A DNA stretch of 64,000 nucleotides. It comes from Paenibacillus sp. E222 (GTDB lineage Bacteria > Bacillota > Bacilli > Paenibacillales > Paenibacillaceae). The position numbers and the translations under genes are program-made. Of the stretch, positions 8,835 to 17,456 are shown one piece after another (position 1 is the first letter of the stretch; every line of letters starts with the position of its first letter). The stretch spans positions 2,604,001 to 2,668,000 of the forward strand of contig NZ_CP058552.1 in NCBI RefSeq assembly GCF_013401555.1. The letters are read 5' to 3'. The notes beneath the pieces are model-generated. The model was not told the DNA's origin, did not search any database, and worked only from the letters and a program-made list of their open reading frames with translations.

Positions 8835-9658
8835 AGTTGATGATACTTGGGGGAAACGGAATGGCCGGCCATATTTTGGTCGACTATTTCCGCCGTCAAG
8901 GCGTTCACAGCGTCTTCTATACTACCCGGGATGTGTCTGATCCTAACGGTCTATTGCTGGATGTAAATGATTGCTTTATGGTCGACCGTCTGGTGGAGGC
9001 GGTGCACCCGGATGTCATCGTTAACGCGGTGGGTGTTTTGAACAGCTTTGCAGATGAAGACAAAATTACCGCTTATCATATTAATGGATTTCTGCCGCAT
9101 CGTTTGCGGCGGGTCGCTGACACGATCGGTGCACGTTTGATTCACATCAGTACAGATTGTGTGTTTAGTGGGGACCGGGGGGCGTACCGGGAGGATGATG
9201 TTACCGATGGAACATCGGCCTATGCAATCACGAAAGCACTCGGTGAAGTCCATGATGCCGGGCATCTGACGATCCGTACGTCCATTATAGGACCCGAAAT
9301 TCGGAAAGGCGGCATTGGTCTGATGCATTGGTTCATGTCCTGCACAGGTGAGGTTGGCGGGTATACACGCGTCTTCTGGAATGGAGTAACTACCCTTGAA
9401 CTGGCCAAATGGGTAGATCATTATCTGGCATCGCCAGTCAGTGGTCTAATCCATCTGGCTCATCCGGTGCCTGTAAGCAAGCATGATCTGCTTGTGCTGT
9501 TCAAACAGACATGGAATAAACAGGATGTTGTTGTTGTACCTGATGATAGCGTTGTGCAGGATCGCACGTTAGTTTCCACACGTGAGGATGTGAAGACAGA
9601 CCTTCCGGATTATTCTACGATGCTGAAGGAGCTGGCATTATGGATGGAGCAGAGCTAA
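8831..9658 (+). CDS. RmlD-like NAD(P)H-dependent sugar-nucleotide reductase
   Basis: A 275-residue SDR of the RmlD group. It has GGNGMAGH near the N-terminus, HISTDCVFSGDRGAYRE and the catalytic YAITKALGE. It should reduce the 4-keto group of the product of the preceding dehydratase. CapF/FnlB reductases of the L-FucNAc pathway carry an extra C-terminal cupin domain and are about 370 residues long. This protein lacks it and has the size of the RmlD-like WbvR of the L-RhaNAc/L-QuiNAc route. That points to UDP-L-QuiNAc or UDP-L-RhaNAc, by inference. Confidence 0.85.
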   Translation: MKLMILGGNGMAGHILVDYFRRQGVHSVFYTTRDVSDPNGLLLDVNDCFMVDRLVEAVHPDVIVNAVGVLNSFADEDKITAYHINGFLPHRLRRVADTIGARLIHISTDCVFSGDRGAYREDDVTDGTSAYAITKALGEVHDAGHLTIRTSIIGPEIRKGGIGLMHWFMSCTGEVGGYTRVFWNGVTTLELAKWVDHYLASPVSGLIHLAHPVPVSKHDLLVLFKQTWNKQDVVVVPDDSVVQDRTLVSTREDVKTDLPDYSTMLKELALWMEQS

Positions 9659-10581
9659 CAGGCAAAAAAGTACTGATCACAGGTGCTTCTGGCTTCACTG
9701 GACGGCATGCGGTTGCTTATTTCAAGACAGTCGGTGCGGCGGTTGCAGCAGTGGTCAGGCGGGCAGGTATACATTCGTTTGGCGATGGCGTGGCTGTACA
9801 TGTCTGTGATCTTAATGATAAACAGCAAGTCCGTCATCTGATTGAAGAGGTGAAACCGGATTATGTGCTGCATCTTGCAGGCAAAAATTCCGTGCCTGAT
9901 TCGTGGTCCGATCCGCTGCTGGTGCTTGAAACCAATGTGATGGCTGTTCTGTATTTGCTGGATGCATTAAGAAGCTGTCCGGCGGCACGGACCGTTATTG
10001 TGGGTTCCCGATTAAAGTATACTCCCGAACCCGGTCGGCCACCGCAGCCTCCGCACCCCTATAGTCTCAGCAAAGCATTAGAGGAAATGGTATCTCTATC
10101 GTGGATGTCTCTGTTTGGACAGCAGATTATGCTGGCCGAGCCGGGAAATCTGATCGGGGCTGGCCCTTCAACGGGCATATGTTCGCTGCTGGCACGTCAT
10201 ATTGTTGCTTGTGAACATCAGGGGAAGACGGAGGCCTTTCGTCTATCCGGCCGGGATAATACCCGTGATTTTCTAGATGTGCGGGACGCAGTCCGGGCCT
10301 ATGCAACCTTGCTTGTTCAAGGCACAACGGGAAACGTATATCCGGTTGTATCGGGCACGGAGCGCAGTCTCGGAGAAATTGCGGATACGCTGCTAACCAT
10401 GACCGAAGCGGAGGTGCCGGTACGCTGGGACGGAGCTTCTTCCGGTCCGGACGGGGCTAGAAATCAGGAGGAGTTATCGGCACTGCGCAAGTTGGGCTGG
10501 CAGCCGCTGATTCCATTTACCCAATCTCTTCGAGATATTCTGAGCGATGTTCGTACTCAGCAGGGGAGGGCGACTACATGA
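9640..10581 (+). CDS. NAD-dependent epimerase/dehydratase family protein
   Basis: A 313-residue extended SDR with TGASGFTGRHAV at the nucleotide site and PYSLSKALEE as the YxxxK catalytic motif. It is closest in outline to GDP-mannose dehydratase/RMD-type reductases, but the substrate cannot be assigned. It overlaps the reductase gene by 19 bases and the next GT2 gene by 4, so it belongs to the same sugar-nucleotide operon. It may build a second activated sugar. Confidence 0.8.
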   Translation: MDGAELTGKKVLITGASGFTGRHAVAYFKTVGAAVAAVVRRAGIHSFGDGVAVHVCDLNDKQQVRHLIEEVKPDYVLHLAGKNSVPDSWSDPLLVLETNVMAVLYLLDALRSCPAARTVIVGSRLKYTPEPGRPPQPPHPYSLSKALEEMVSLSWMSLFGQQIMLAEPGNLIGAGPSTGICSLLARHIVACEHQGKTEAFRLSGRDNTRDFLDVRDAVRAYATLLVQGTTGNVYPVVSGTERSLGEIADTLLTMTEAEVPVRWDGASSGPDGARNQEELSALRKLGWQPLIPFTQSLRDILSDVRTQQGRATT

Positions 10582-11294
10582 ATCCGAGCGTGTCCATTGT
10601 CATTCCGTTTTACAATGATCCCTATGTACCTCAAGCGATCCAGAGTGCACTGAACCAGACATATACCGATGTGGAGATCATTATCGTCAATGATGGATCT
10701 ACCCGGTATGAAGAGCTGCTTAAGCCTTATCGTCCCTACATTTATGTTCTTGGCAAAAGTAATGGCGGCACAGCTTCGGCTCTGAATCATGGCATCCGTC
10801 ATGCCTCCGGGGACTACATCGCCTGGCTGAGTTCAGATGACCTCTTATATCCGGATAAGATTCGTCATCAGGTTGAATTTATGCAACGGGAGAATGTGCT
10901 TATCTCACATACCAACTTTAATTACATTAATGAGCACTCAGCGGTGACCAAGTTAAACGGGGGAGCAGAACCGATGGCCGAACCGGATTGGCTGCGCCTC
11001 TTCGTATACGGCAATCCGGTGAACGGCTGTACTGTGATGATTCGCAAGGATCTCTTTAGTGGAGTGGGCTTGTTTAATGAACTGTTGCCTTATACGCATG
11101 ATTTGGATCTATGGATGCGTATTCTGCTGAACGGTCACCGTTTTCCATATCTGAACGAATCGCTTACGGCATATCGACGGCATGGGGGAATGGGCACGTT
11201 ACGCCATTCGGATGCCATCGGCCGGGAGGCCTCCATGGTATGGTCCAGATATCGGGAGCCCTTGTTGCAGCGGATCGCTGCCATGGGAGGGTAA
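10578..11294 (+). CDS. GT2 family glycosyltransferase, copy 1
   Basis: A 238-residue GT-A enzyme: SIVIPFYND at the N-terminus, VNDGSTRYEE, NGGTASALNHG, and the metal-binding region WLSSDDLLYPDK. There is no membrane anchor. It starts in the stop of the preceding gene and ends the co-linear operon. Residues NPVNGCTVMIRKDLF to YTHDLDLWMRIL are nearly repeated in the GT2 gene at 11526, so the two are paralogues. Confidence 0.87.
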   Translation: MNPSVSIVIPFYNDPYVPQAIQSALNQTYTDVEIIIVNDGSTRYEELLKPYRPYIYVLGKSNGGTASALNHGIRHASGDYIAWLSSDDLLYPDKIRHQVEFMQRENVLISHTNFNYINEHSAVTKLNGGAEPMAEPDWLRLFVYGNPVNGCTVMIRKDLFSGVGLFNELLPYTHDLDLWMRILLNGHRFPYLNESLTAYRRHGGMGTLRHSDAIGREASMVWSRYREPLLQRIAAMGG

Positions 11295-11457
11295 AGAACT
11301 TTGGTGGGGGTTATGGAGGCCGCGAGCTGGCCGAATAACGCCCTCTTTATTTATAAGCATTTCGATCTAGATCTTACTGATTGAAAGCCGCTTTTTGGAT
11401 TGATGCAAAATACTCCATGTGCGTAATTTATACGTCGCTATGCAGCAGATGCCTGAT

Positions 11458-11484
11458 ACCTCAAGAAGCAATCCTCATATAATA
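11458..11484 (+). promoter_or_regulatory. sigma-K/sigma-E-like mother-cell promoter
   Basis: AC at 11458, a 16-base spacer, then CATATAATA at 11476-11484. This fits the sigma-K pattern AC-N16/17-CATANNNTA, and CATATAAT is also close to the sigma-E -10. It lies 42 bases upstream of a GT2 gene whose neighbours look like spore-surface genes. It is a sequence match only. Confidence 0.5.
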
Positions 11485-11525
11485 GGGAGAATGGTATTAT
11501 TCACGCGGAGAAAGGGGAGGACCGG

Positions 11526-12242
11526 ATGGAGCCGAAAGTATCAATTGTCATTCCTTTTTATAATTGCGCGTACATTGATCAGGCTGTGCACAGCGCCATT
11601 CACCAGACGTATCCGCATATTGAGGTCATTGTGGTGGATGATGGCTCTAAGAAGCATGTGGAGCGGCTTCAACCATTCATGGATCGCATTCGCTATATTC
11701 GAAAAAAGAATGGTGGAACGGCAACCGCGTTAAACGAGGGAATCAAGCGAGCGACAGGTGATTACTTTGTCTGGCTCAGCTCCGATGATGTGATGTTGCT
11801 GGACCGGGTAGAGAAACAACTGAAGTTCATGCTTGACGTTAAGGCTTCGTTCTGTCACGGGGCTTATCATTATGTAGATGCGAACAGCGAATGGATGGAC
11901 ACGGTGAGACCAGAAGTAGGGAGTCGTCTGGAGATGCTTCAGGTGCTGACCGAAGGCTGCCCAATAAATGGTTGCACCGTGATGCTTGAGATGGATGCAT
12001 TTCGAAAGTTCGGCATGTTTGACACCGAATTTCGCTACACGCATGACTATGAGATGTGGCTTCGTCTTTTTCCACTCTATGAGTTGTTCTATTACGATGA
12101 GCCTCTGATGTGTTATCGGGTTCATGAATCGATGGGAACCAAGAAACACTTCAAAGCTTTGAAAGCTGAGATGGAACTTGTCCAGGCTAAGCATCGGCCC
12201 ATATTGCTCAATCTGCTGCAGGTTGGTGGTTACTGGAAGTAG
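11526..12242 (+). CDS. GT2 family glycosyltransferase, copy 2
   Basis: A 238-residue paralogue of the GT2 protein encoded at 10578, with VSIVIPFYNC, VDDGSKKHVE, NGGTATALNEG, WLSSDDVMLL and YTHDYEMWLRLF. The ATG follows AAAGGGGAGGACCGG. It has its own candidate mother-cell promoter and a strong terminator, so it is probably a single-gene transcript. A cytosolic role in extending the spore-surface glycan is likely; donor and acceptor are unknown. Confidence 0.87.
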   Translation: MEPKVSIVIPFYNCAYIDQAVHSAIHQTYPHIEVIVVDDGSKKHVERLQPFMDRIRYIRKKNGGTATALNEGIKRATGDYFVWLSSDDVMLLDRVEKQLKFMLDVKASFCHGAYHYVDANSEWMDTVRPEVGSRLEMLQVLTEGCPINGCTVMLEMDAFRKFGMFDTEFRYTHDYEMWLRLFPLYELFYYDEPLMCYRVHESMGTKKHFKALKAEMELVQAKHRPILLNLLQVGGYWK

Positions 12243-12287
12243 AGGCTAGAAGTCTTGGAAGCGCGAATGATAGACAATGAACCGCCG

Positions 12288-12352
12288 CAAAAAAGAGGGT
12301 ATTCGGTTGCCGTTAAGGGAGTGCGGCACGAACGAATATCCTCTTGTTTATT
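12288..12352. terminator. bidirectional terminator between converging genes
   Basis: A long hairpin with arms AAGAGGGTATTCG and CGAATATCCTCTT, an inner GCCG/CGGC stem, then a T-rich tract on the plus side and an A-rich tract on the other. It serves the GT2 gene on the left and the minus-strand genes on the right. Confidence 0.75.
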
Positions 12353-12374
12353 TTGTTTGTTAAGTTAATTGACT

Positions 12375-12548
12375 CTAATTTTTCTCAGATGTGAGAACGT
12401 GCATGGTTGCCGGATCAGGGAAAACATACCCTTTGGGCAGCTTCCTCATTAATTCGTTCATTACAGCGTAATCCACCTCGATATGCGTTGTAGACACAGG
12501 GGTGGAGAACCAACGATTATACAAATCACTGGGGACAAGTAATGTCAT
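12375..12548 (-). CDS. small hypothetical protein, 57 aa
   Basis: An open frame of 57 codons (starting MTLLVPSDLYNRWF and ending PATMHVLTSEKN) whose ATG overlaps the stop of the upstream GT4 gene as ATGA. The tight coupling and the protein-like composition support a real gene. No family recognised, no signal peptide. It may accompany the glycosyltransferase. Confidence 0.6.
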   Translation of the reverse strand: MTLLVPSDLYNRWFSTPVSTTHIEVDYAVMNELMRKLPKGYVFPDPATMHVLTSEKN

Positions 12549-13783
12549 ATTCTCTGACCTCCCAACTGAATGGCTTCCTGGTAGACATGCAGTGTACGCA
12601 ATCCCATCTCTTCCAGCGAACGATGTTGCTCAGCCCAAGCTTTGGCTGCTGCGCCTACCTTTGTACGGGTGGCTTTATCTTGCAAAAGAGCATTTAACAA
12701 TGCGCCAAGTGATTCTGCATCCTGTGGTGGCACGACCCAGCCGGTATGTTCAGGCTGGACCATCTCGGGCATACCTGCCGTACCGCTTACAATGACAGGC
12801 AGTCCGGCAAGTTGCGCCTCTGTGACGGAGAAGGGCTGCGTATCCTGTAAGCTGGGCTGTACATAAATGTCGGCATGGCGCAGGAACGAAGGTATGTTCG
12901 CCAGTTTGCCCCAGAATACGATATCAGAATCTATACCTGCCTTCATGGCCTGCACATACAATTCATTTTTTAGATTCCCTTCACCAGCAATCCAACAGAC
13001 CCAATCCGAACGGATTTTCTTCAGACTGGAGAGCGCGTTAATCAATACGTGTACTCCCTTGATATACTCTAGCCTTCCTGTATAAGCAATTACTTTTTTG
13101 CCTGCTGGCTTACGCTGACGAAACTTGACCGCTGCTTGAGCGCGGTAGGCTGGCAGATCAATAGCATACGGAATCAAGCGGAATTTCCACTCAGGAACAT
13201 GGAGTTCGGTCAGTGTGCTTTTAATCCAATGGCTGGAAACCAAGATGAGCTCCGATTGTGCAGCGCTACGCTCTTCCAAAGAGGTGAAGTAACGACCGCG
13301 TGTGGATTGTAAATAAGCAGTTAGAGTAAGTTGCGGGTCAGTGTTTTGAGCATCATAGAAAGTTTCGCGCGCAAGTGCTCCGTGGTAACTGGTTACCATT
13401 GGTGTGTTGCGGTTTAAAATACGTCTCATCGCGACGGCTGCTACCGGATCTTGCGCATGGATGACATCGTAATGGTCAACGCCCAGATAGGCGGCTCCCA
13501 TTTCAAAGGCATACCTGTTCAATTCATAATAAGCCACGAGAGAATCGGCAGTGAACTGGGGCAAATCTGTCGGATTAAGTTTGGCTTGAAGCATGGGCCA
13601 TACCTTATCTTTGGAGAAAGAACGATTGAGATTGCGAATGTACACTTCATTTTTGGCTCCGTTGGTGCCCATAATATCCACCTCTACGCCAAGAGCCATT
13701 AGCCTGTCAGCCAGCTGTTTCACATATGTCCATATTCCACCCATCTGTGTAAGCTCCCAATAGGTCACGAGCAGAACTCTCAT
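12545..13783 (-). CDS. GT4 family glycosyltransferase
   Basis: A 412-residue GT-B enzyme. The N-terminal MGGIWTYVKQLADRL is typical of GT4 proteins; the donor domain holds YTGRLEYIKGVHVLI, GEGNLKN and a PSLQDTQPFSVTEAQLAG stretch with the conserved Glu. It is cytosolic and probably assembles a spore or envelope glycan. The start ATG follows AAGGAGGTAACT. A CATAGACTA element (sigma-K-like -10) lies 47 bases upstream on the same strand. Confidence 0.88.
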   Translation of the reverse strand: MRVLLVTYWELTQMGGIWTYVKQLADRLMALGVEVDIMGTNGAKNEVYIRNLNRSFSKDKVWPMLQAKLNPTDLPQFTADSLVAYYELNRYAFEMGAAYLGVDHYDVIHAQDPVAAVAMRRILNRNTPMVTSYHGALARETFYDAQNTDPQLTLTAYLQSTRGRYFTSLEERSAAQSELILVSSHWIKSTLTELHVPEWKFRLIPYAIDLPAYRAQAAVKFRQRKPAGKKVIAYTGRLEYIKGVHVLINALSSLKKIRSDWVCWIAGEGNLKNELYVQAMKAGIDSDIVFWGKLANIPSFLRHADIYVQPSLQDTQPFSVTEAQLAGLPVIVSGTAGMPEMVQPEHTGWVVPPQDAESLGALLNALLQDKATRTKVGAAAKAWAEQHRSLEEMGLRTLHVYQEAIQLGGQRI

Positions 13784-13829
13784 AGTTACCTCCTTGTCAC
13801 GGCCTGCACAGGCCGATCTTCTATCCTGT

Positions 13830-13838
13830 TAGTCTATG
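13830..13838 (-). promoter_or_regulatory. sigma-K-like -10 element
   Basis: On the minus strand the sequence reads CATAGACTA, a full match to CATANNNTA, 47 bases before the GT4 start. The nearest AC lies 18-19 bases upstream, slightly outside the usual spacing, so the match is partial. Confidence 0.35.
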
Positions 13839-13898
13839 AAAAAAGGCAGACGAAAGGGTGGGCATTTCCGTGGAATTGATTAAAATGGGTGATTGCAA

Positions 13899-13928
13899 AT
13901 AGCAATGGACGAGAGCAGGCATACCATA
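13899..13928 (+). promoter_or_regulatory. sigma-E/K-like promoter
   Basis: ATA at 13899, 18 bases, then CATACCATA at 13920-13928. The -10 fits both sigma-E (CATACNAT) and sigma-K (CATANNNTA). It is 42 bases upstream of the GTG start at 13971 and diverges from the minus-strand element nearby. Confidence 0.4.
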
Positions 13929-13970
13929 TCTAGAGTAAGGTTCAACACTGCTCTACAGGAGGGATATACC

Positions 13971-14318
13971 GTGGCCGCATATGTGCTGGAGATTCACGAA
14001 AAGCTGCTGCAAACCGTTGTTCCGGTGAGATATATGGACATTGAATTGGCATTTGTGGGGAATGACGATGTGGATATATTTGTCGGGGGAATCAGTCACA
14101 CGCGAGGGGAGCTGTATCGCTATTTTTGTCGGATTGGGGCGGATACGGGAAATCACATTATTCATAATCTCACGGTCTCATCCGATCCGTGCGAACTGCG
14201 CATCATTAGCAACAGTTCTGCACCCAATCATCTGATTATTCGCATGTACTGCAGAAGTGACCAAGGCCAGACTCTGGGTATACTTTCGGAGCATCAGATG
14301 ATCAAATTGGCAGATTAA
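13971..14318 (+). CDS. hypothetical protein, 115 aa
   Basis: The reading frame is open upstream, but the strong AGGAGGG site at 13957-13963 selects the GTG at 13971, giving a 115-residue protein (MAAYVLEIHEKLL... to HQMIKLAD). No domain recognised, no signal peptide, mixed alpha/beta composition. A mother-cell promoter match upstream and the opposing glycosyltransferase gene suggest a sporulation-time role; this is inference. Confidence 0.65.
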   Translation: MAAYVLEIHEKLLQTVVPVRYMDIELAFVGNDDVDIFVGGISHTRGELYRYFCRIGADTGNHIIHNLTVSSDPCELRIISNSSAPNHLIIRMYCRSDQGQTLGILSEHQMIKLAD

Positions 14319-14355
14319 AAAGGATCACCATAATGAGGAGCGATTAACCAAAAAG

Positions 14356-14387
14356 TGGAGCAGGAGAAGACCTGGTCCATTTTTTGT
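14356..14387 (+). terminator. rho-independent terminator
   Basis: TGGAGCAGG and CCTGGTCCA arms (one mismatch) around AGAAGA, followed by TTTTTTG. It ends the hypothetical gene at 13971. Confidence 0.65.
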
Positions 14388-14424
14388 CTTACATACGTGA
14401 TCTGTTTTCCAACAAAAAAATAGC

Positions 14425-14515
14425 TTGACAGCAAAGGTATTTTCATTAGAATTAACCTATGCTCAAACAAGAGTTTAAAACGACGGTTTAAAACAAAAGT
14501 TTGAAACGTCGTGAA
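14425..14515 (+). promoter_or_regulatory. promoter and operator-like repeat upstream of the MFS gene
   Basis: TTGACA at 14425-14430, a 16-base spacer and TAGAAT at 14447-14452 form a vegetative promoter. Downstream, ACGACG (14480-14485) and CGTCGT (14507-14512) form an inverted repeat with GTTTAAAAC-type half sites inside, placed where a TetR- or MarR-type repressor would block transcription. No regulator gene is adjacent. Confidence 0.5.
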
Positions 14516-14571
14516 TATAAGGCCGCTGGAGAGGCGGATATATAGATAGTGCCTCCAGGCCGGAAAAGAGA

Positions 14572-16068
14572 GTGGAGAGAGTGAAACAACAAACAGCAGT
14601 GCCTCAGAACCCGGCGGAGTTTTCGATTAAAACGATTATTCTGCCGCTACTGGCTATTATCGTCGGGATGATTATGGTCATCTTGGACAGCACGGTGGTC
14701 AACGTGGCGATTCCGAATCTGGTTCAATATTTTGAGACCGATCTGAAGACCATTCAATGGACGGTTACAGGATACACGTTGGCTTTGTCAGCCGTTATTC
14801 CGCTGGCGGGATGGTTGACCGACCGATTCGGTGCCAAAAGAGTATTTCTGTTCACGATCGCGATGTTTACTCTGGGTTCAGTATTATGTTCGATCGCGCA
14901 ATCTCCTGAACAATTGATTATTTACCGTATCATCCAGGGACTTGGCGGAGGCATGGTTGCTCCGATTGGTATGGCGATGGTATTCCGTCTGGCTCCTCCT
15001 GAAAGAAGAGGTTCTATCATGGGTATGCTCGGGATTCCCATGCTGTTGGCCCCTGCGCTGGGTCCGGTATTATCGGGTTGGTTCATTGAATCACTCAGCT
15101 GGCACTGGATCTTCCTGATCAATCTGCCGATTGGTATTGCCGCGTTTATTCTATGTATCAAATTCCTGCCGGATACGGATCGTGGACGCACGCCTGCACT
15201 TGATCTGCTCGGTATGATTCTGGCACCAATCGCATTCTCGATGCTCGCATACGGTGTAAGTGAAGGCGGAACAAGCTGGACGTCTGCAACAACACTGACA
15301 GGTGTGATTGTCGGAGGCGTGGCGCTGATCCTGTTCATTATCGTTGAGCTTCGTCACAAGAATCCGCTGTTGGAACTTCGGGTGTTCAAATCCTCTGATT
15401 TCACACGGGGTATTATTCTGGCATGGGTATCACAAGTCGCTTTGTTCGGGGCGATGATTTTGATCCCACTTTATCTGCAACAAATTAAAGGCTACACTGC
15501 ACTGGAAACAGGACTCATTTTGCTCCCGCAGGCGCTGGCTTCGGGTGTGGGTATGCCACTTGGTGGACGATTATTTGATAAAATCGGTGCAAGACCGCTG
15601 GCTTTCGTGGGTCTGGGTATCATCTCGGGTGCCTTGTTTATTCTGTCTTCGATTACCGCGGAAACGGGTCTTGGTCTGATCATTCTCAGTCTGGTCATGA
15701 TGGGATTGGGTATGGGCTTTTCCATGATGCCACTCAATACGCATGTACTGAATGCTGCTCCACGTAAGCTGGTAGGTCGGGTTACCCCGCTTACTGCTGC
15801 TGCACAGCAAGTGGTTGTATCCTTTGCAGTTGCCGGCTTGACCGGATTCCTGACCTCCCATATTGCAAGCAATACAGCTGGAGCAACTGATGCAGCAGGT
15901 ATGGTGAATGGATTAGTGGCTGGTTTTAACGACACCTTCTTCCTGGCAGCGTGCATTGCCTTGTTTGGATGTCTGCTCAGTCTGATCCTGCGTAAACCCA
16001 AACGGATGGAGGAAGAGTCCCTTCAAACAGGGGATCAGCCTGATCCTGCAATGATGATGGGACACTGA
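14572..16068 (+). CDS. DHA2-family MFS drug/proton antiporter
   Basis: A 498-residue transporter of the EmrB/QacA group with about 14 hydrophobic segments. It shows the segment-1 motif MVILDSTVVNVAIP, the loop 2-3 motif GWLTDRFGAKRV and the motif-C-like segment LAPALGPVLSGWF. It exports drugs or small molecules in exchange for protons. The start could be GTG 14572 or GTG 14581; ribosome-site evidence is weak for both. It is a single-gene unit with its own promoter, operator-like repeat and terminator. Confidence 0.88.
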   Translation: MERVKQQTAVPQNPAEFSIKTIILPLLAIIVGMIMVILDSTVVNVAIPNLVQYFETDLKTIQWTVTGYTLALSAVIPLAGWLTDRFGAKRVFLFTIAMFTLGSVLCSIAQSPEQLIIYRIIQGLGGGMVAPIGMAMVFRLAPPERRGSIMGMLGIPMLLAPALGPVLSGWFIESLSWHWIFLINLPIGIAAFILCIKFLPDTDRGRTPALDLLGMILAPIAFSMLAYGVSEGGTSWTSATTLTGVIVGGVALILFIIVELRHKNPLLELRVFKSSDFTRGIILAWVSQVALFGAMILIPLYLQQIKGYTALETGLILLPQALASGVGMPLGGRLFDKIGARPLAFVGLGIISGALFILSSITAETGLGLIILSLVMMGLGMGFSMMPLNTHVLNAAPRKLVGRVTPLTAAAQQVVVSFAVAGLTGFLTSHIASNTAGATDAAGMVNGLVAGFNDTFFLAACIALFGCLLSLILRKPKRMEEESLQTGDQPDPAMMMGH

Positions 16069-16092
16069 TTCTAATAAGCTGATTTAATTTTT

Positions 16093-16130
16093 AGGCAGTT
16101 CAGAGCATCTTTCTGAACTGCCTTTTTGTT
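16093..16130 (+). terminator. rho-independent terminator
   Basis: AGGCAGTTCAGA and TCTGAACTGCCT arms, then TTTTTG. It lies between the converging MFS and GT4 genes. Confidence 0.85.
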
Positions 16131-16134
16131 TTAT

Positions 16135-17208
16135 TTAAAAGAAAATGCTCAAGGCTGTCATCATTTCCCGAAATGAAGCAGCGTATCGGTCAGGGGAGAA
16201 GGAGATGGCCATATGCTGTCTGCCCTGAATGCGAATATATTCCCGCAGCTTTTTGTTGCGCATAAGGTCTACTGCTTCTGATACAGCGGTATTCACATTG
16301 CCAATCGGATAGAATTTTCCCGTTTGGTTATGTGTAATAAAGGACCTTACGCCATCCGAATCGGTACTGAGTACCGGGCAGCCGCAGCTGATGGCTTCAG
16401 CAACGGCGTATCCAAACCCTTCAAGCAGCGAAGTCGACAGCATGATTCCTCCGGAAGCAGCCACCATGGAGTAGAATGTAGGCATCTGGGAATGGGGAAC
16501 ATTGATAAAGATGCCAATCCGATCTTCAAGCCCGTACTCCGCAAGCATGTGTCGAAACATGACCTCGTCCTCTGGATTGGCCAAGGTGGGATCGTGGAAC
16601 AACCATAGTCTGGCTTTCGGAATTTTTTTAATGATTTTCCTGGATATCGTCAAATATTCCCGCCAGTTTTTGTTGTGTTCGAGCCTCCCGACCCATGCAA
16701 GTACCGGATAGGGAGGGGTATCCACCGAAACTGGGGCAAAGGTATTGGTATCCAGCATATTGGGAATGACAAACCGGTGAAGCCATGGACACATATGGAT
16801 GAACAGCTCCAGTAAATGATCCGTTGGAGGGATGACCGCTGCATCACAGTGGGCTTGCAGATAAGGTACTCCCATCTGGATGGTTTCCAGAGCCTGTTCA
16901 CGCGTCCCAAGCCCCTGTGCTTCATAGATAATGCGTCCTTTATACCCGAGGGCTCTTAATCTGCCCGGCATGGCAATATCGGAGGTAACAATAATGGCAT
17001 CATAACGATGATGATGAATCAAACTGTGAATTTCCTCATCACTGGAAGTGGTGAAGACCGGCGTGCTGGTATTGTTCTGCATTCCCGAGCCAGGGTTCAG
17101 ATACAATACATGCGCTTCGATGCCATGGCGTTGCAGAACGGCTGTACGCAATCGGTTTAACGTATCTACACCGCCGCTTGGAACAAAAAATGTGAATAGT
17201 ACTTTCAC
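16135..17208 (-). CDS. GT4 family glycosyltransferase
   Basis: A GT-B enzyme of 357 residues counted from the GTG at 17208, which follows AGAGGGTGA and gives the family-like start VKVLFTFFVPSGGVDTLNR. A longer frame reaches 17307 without support. The donor site reads SLLEGFGYAVAEAISCGCPVLS with the conserved Glu pair, and LAWVGRLEHNKNW marks the inter-domain region. It is a soluble sugar transferase; the acceptor is unknown. It stands alone, convergent with the MFS gene. Confidence 0.85.
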   Translation of the reverse strand: MKVLFTFFVPSGGVDTLNRLRTAVLQRHGIEAHVLYLNPGSGMQNNTSTPVFTTSSDEEIHSLIHHHRYDAIIVTSDIAMPGRLRALGYKGRIIYEAQGLGTREQALETIQMGVPYLQAHCDAAVIPPTDHLLELFIHMCPWLHRFVIPNMLDTNTFAPVSVDTPPYPVLAWVGRLEHNKNWREYLTISRKIIKKIPKARLWLFHDPTLANPEDEVMFRHMLAEYGLEDRIGIFINVPHSQMPTFYSMVAASGGIMLSTSLLEGFGYAVAEAISCGCPVLSTDSDGVRSFITHNQTGKFYPIGNVNTAVSEAVDLMRNKKLREYIRIQGRQHMAISFSPDRYAASFREMMTALSIFF

Positions 17209-17456
17209 ACGGTTCACCCTCTGACTTTTGTGCAGGTGCTTATGCTCCTGTATTCTAAGGTACGTTGCCCCAGAGTCCAGGGTGTGGGTGAATGAAGTGT
17301 TGTTCACATTTTAGACACATATTTTTAAGCTTTCTTTTAAGTGACCTTAAGCTGCATTTAGGCTACAGCACGTAAGATACAAGGAACTTCCCGTGTTGAC
17401 CATCAGAAGAAAGCGATGATGGCACACGGGTATTTTAACGGGAAAGGATGAATGAT

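Noticed and set aside
14461..14515. CRISPR-like short repeats
   Set aside because: Only two or three AT-rich half-sites without regular spacers; an operator is the simpler reading. No CRISPR array was seen anywhere in the window.
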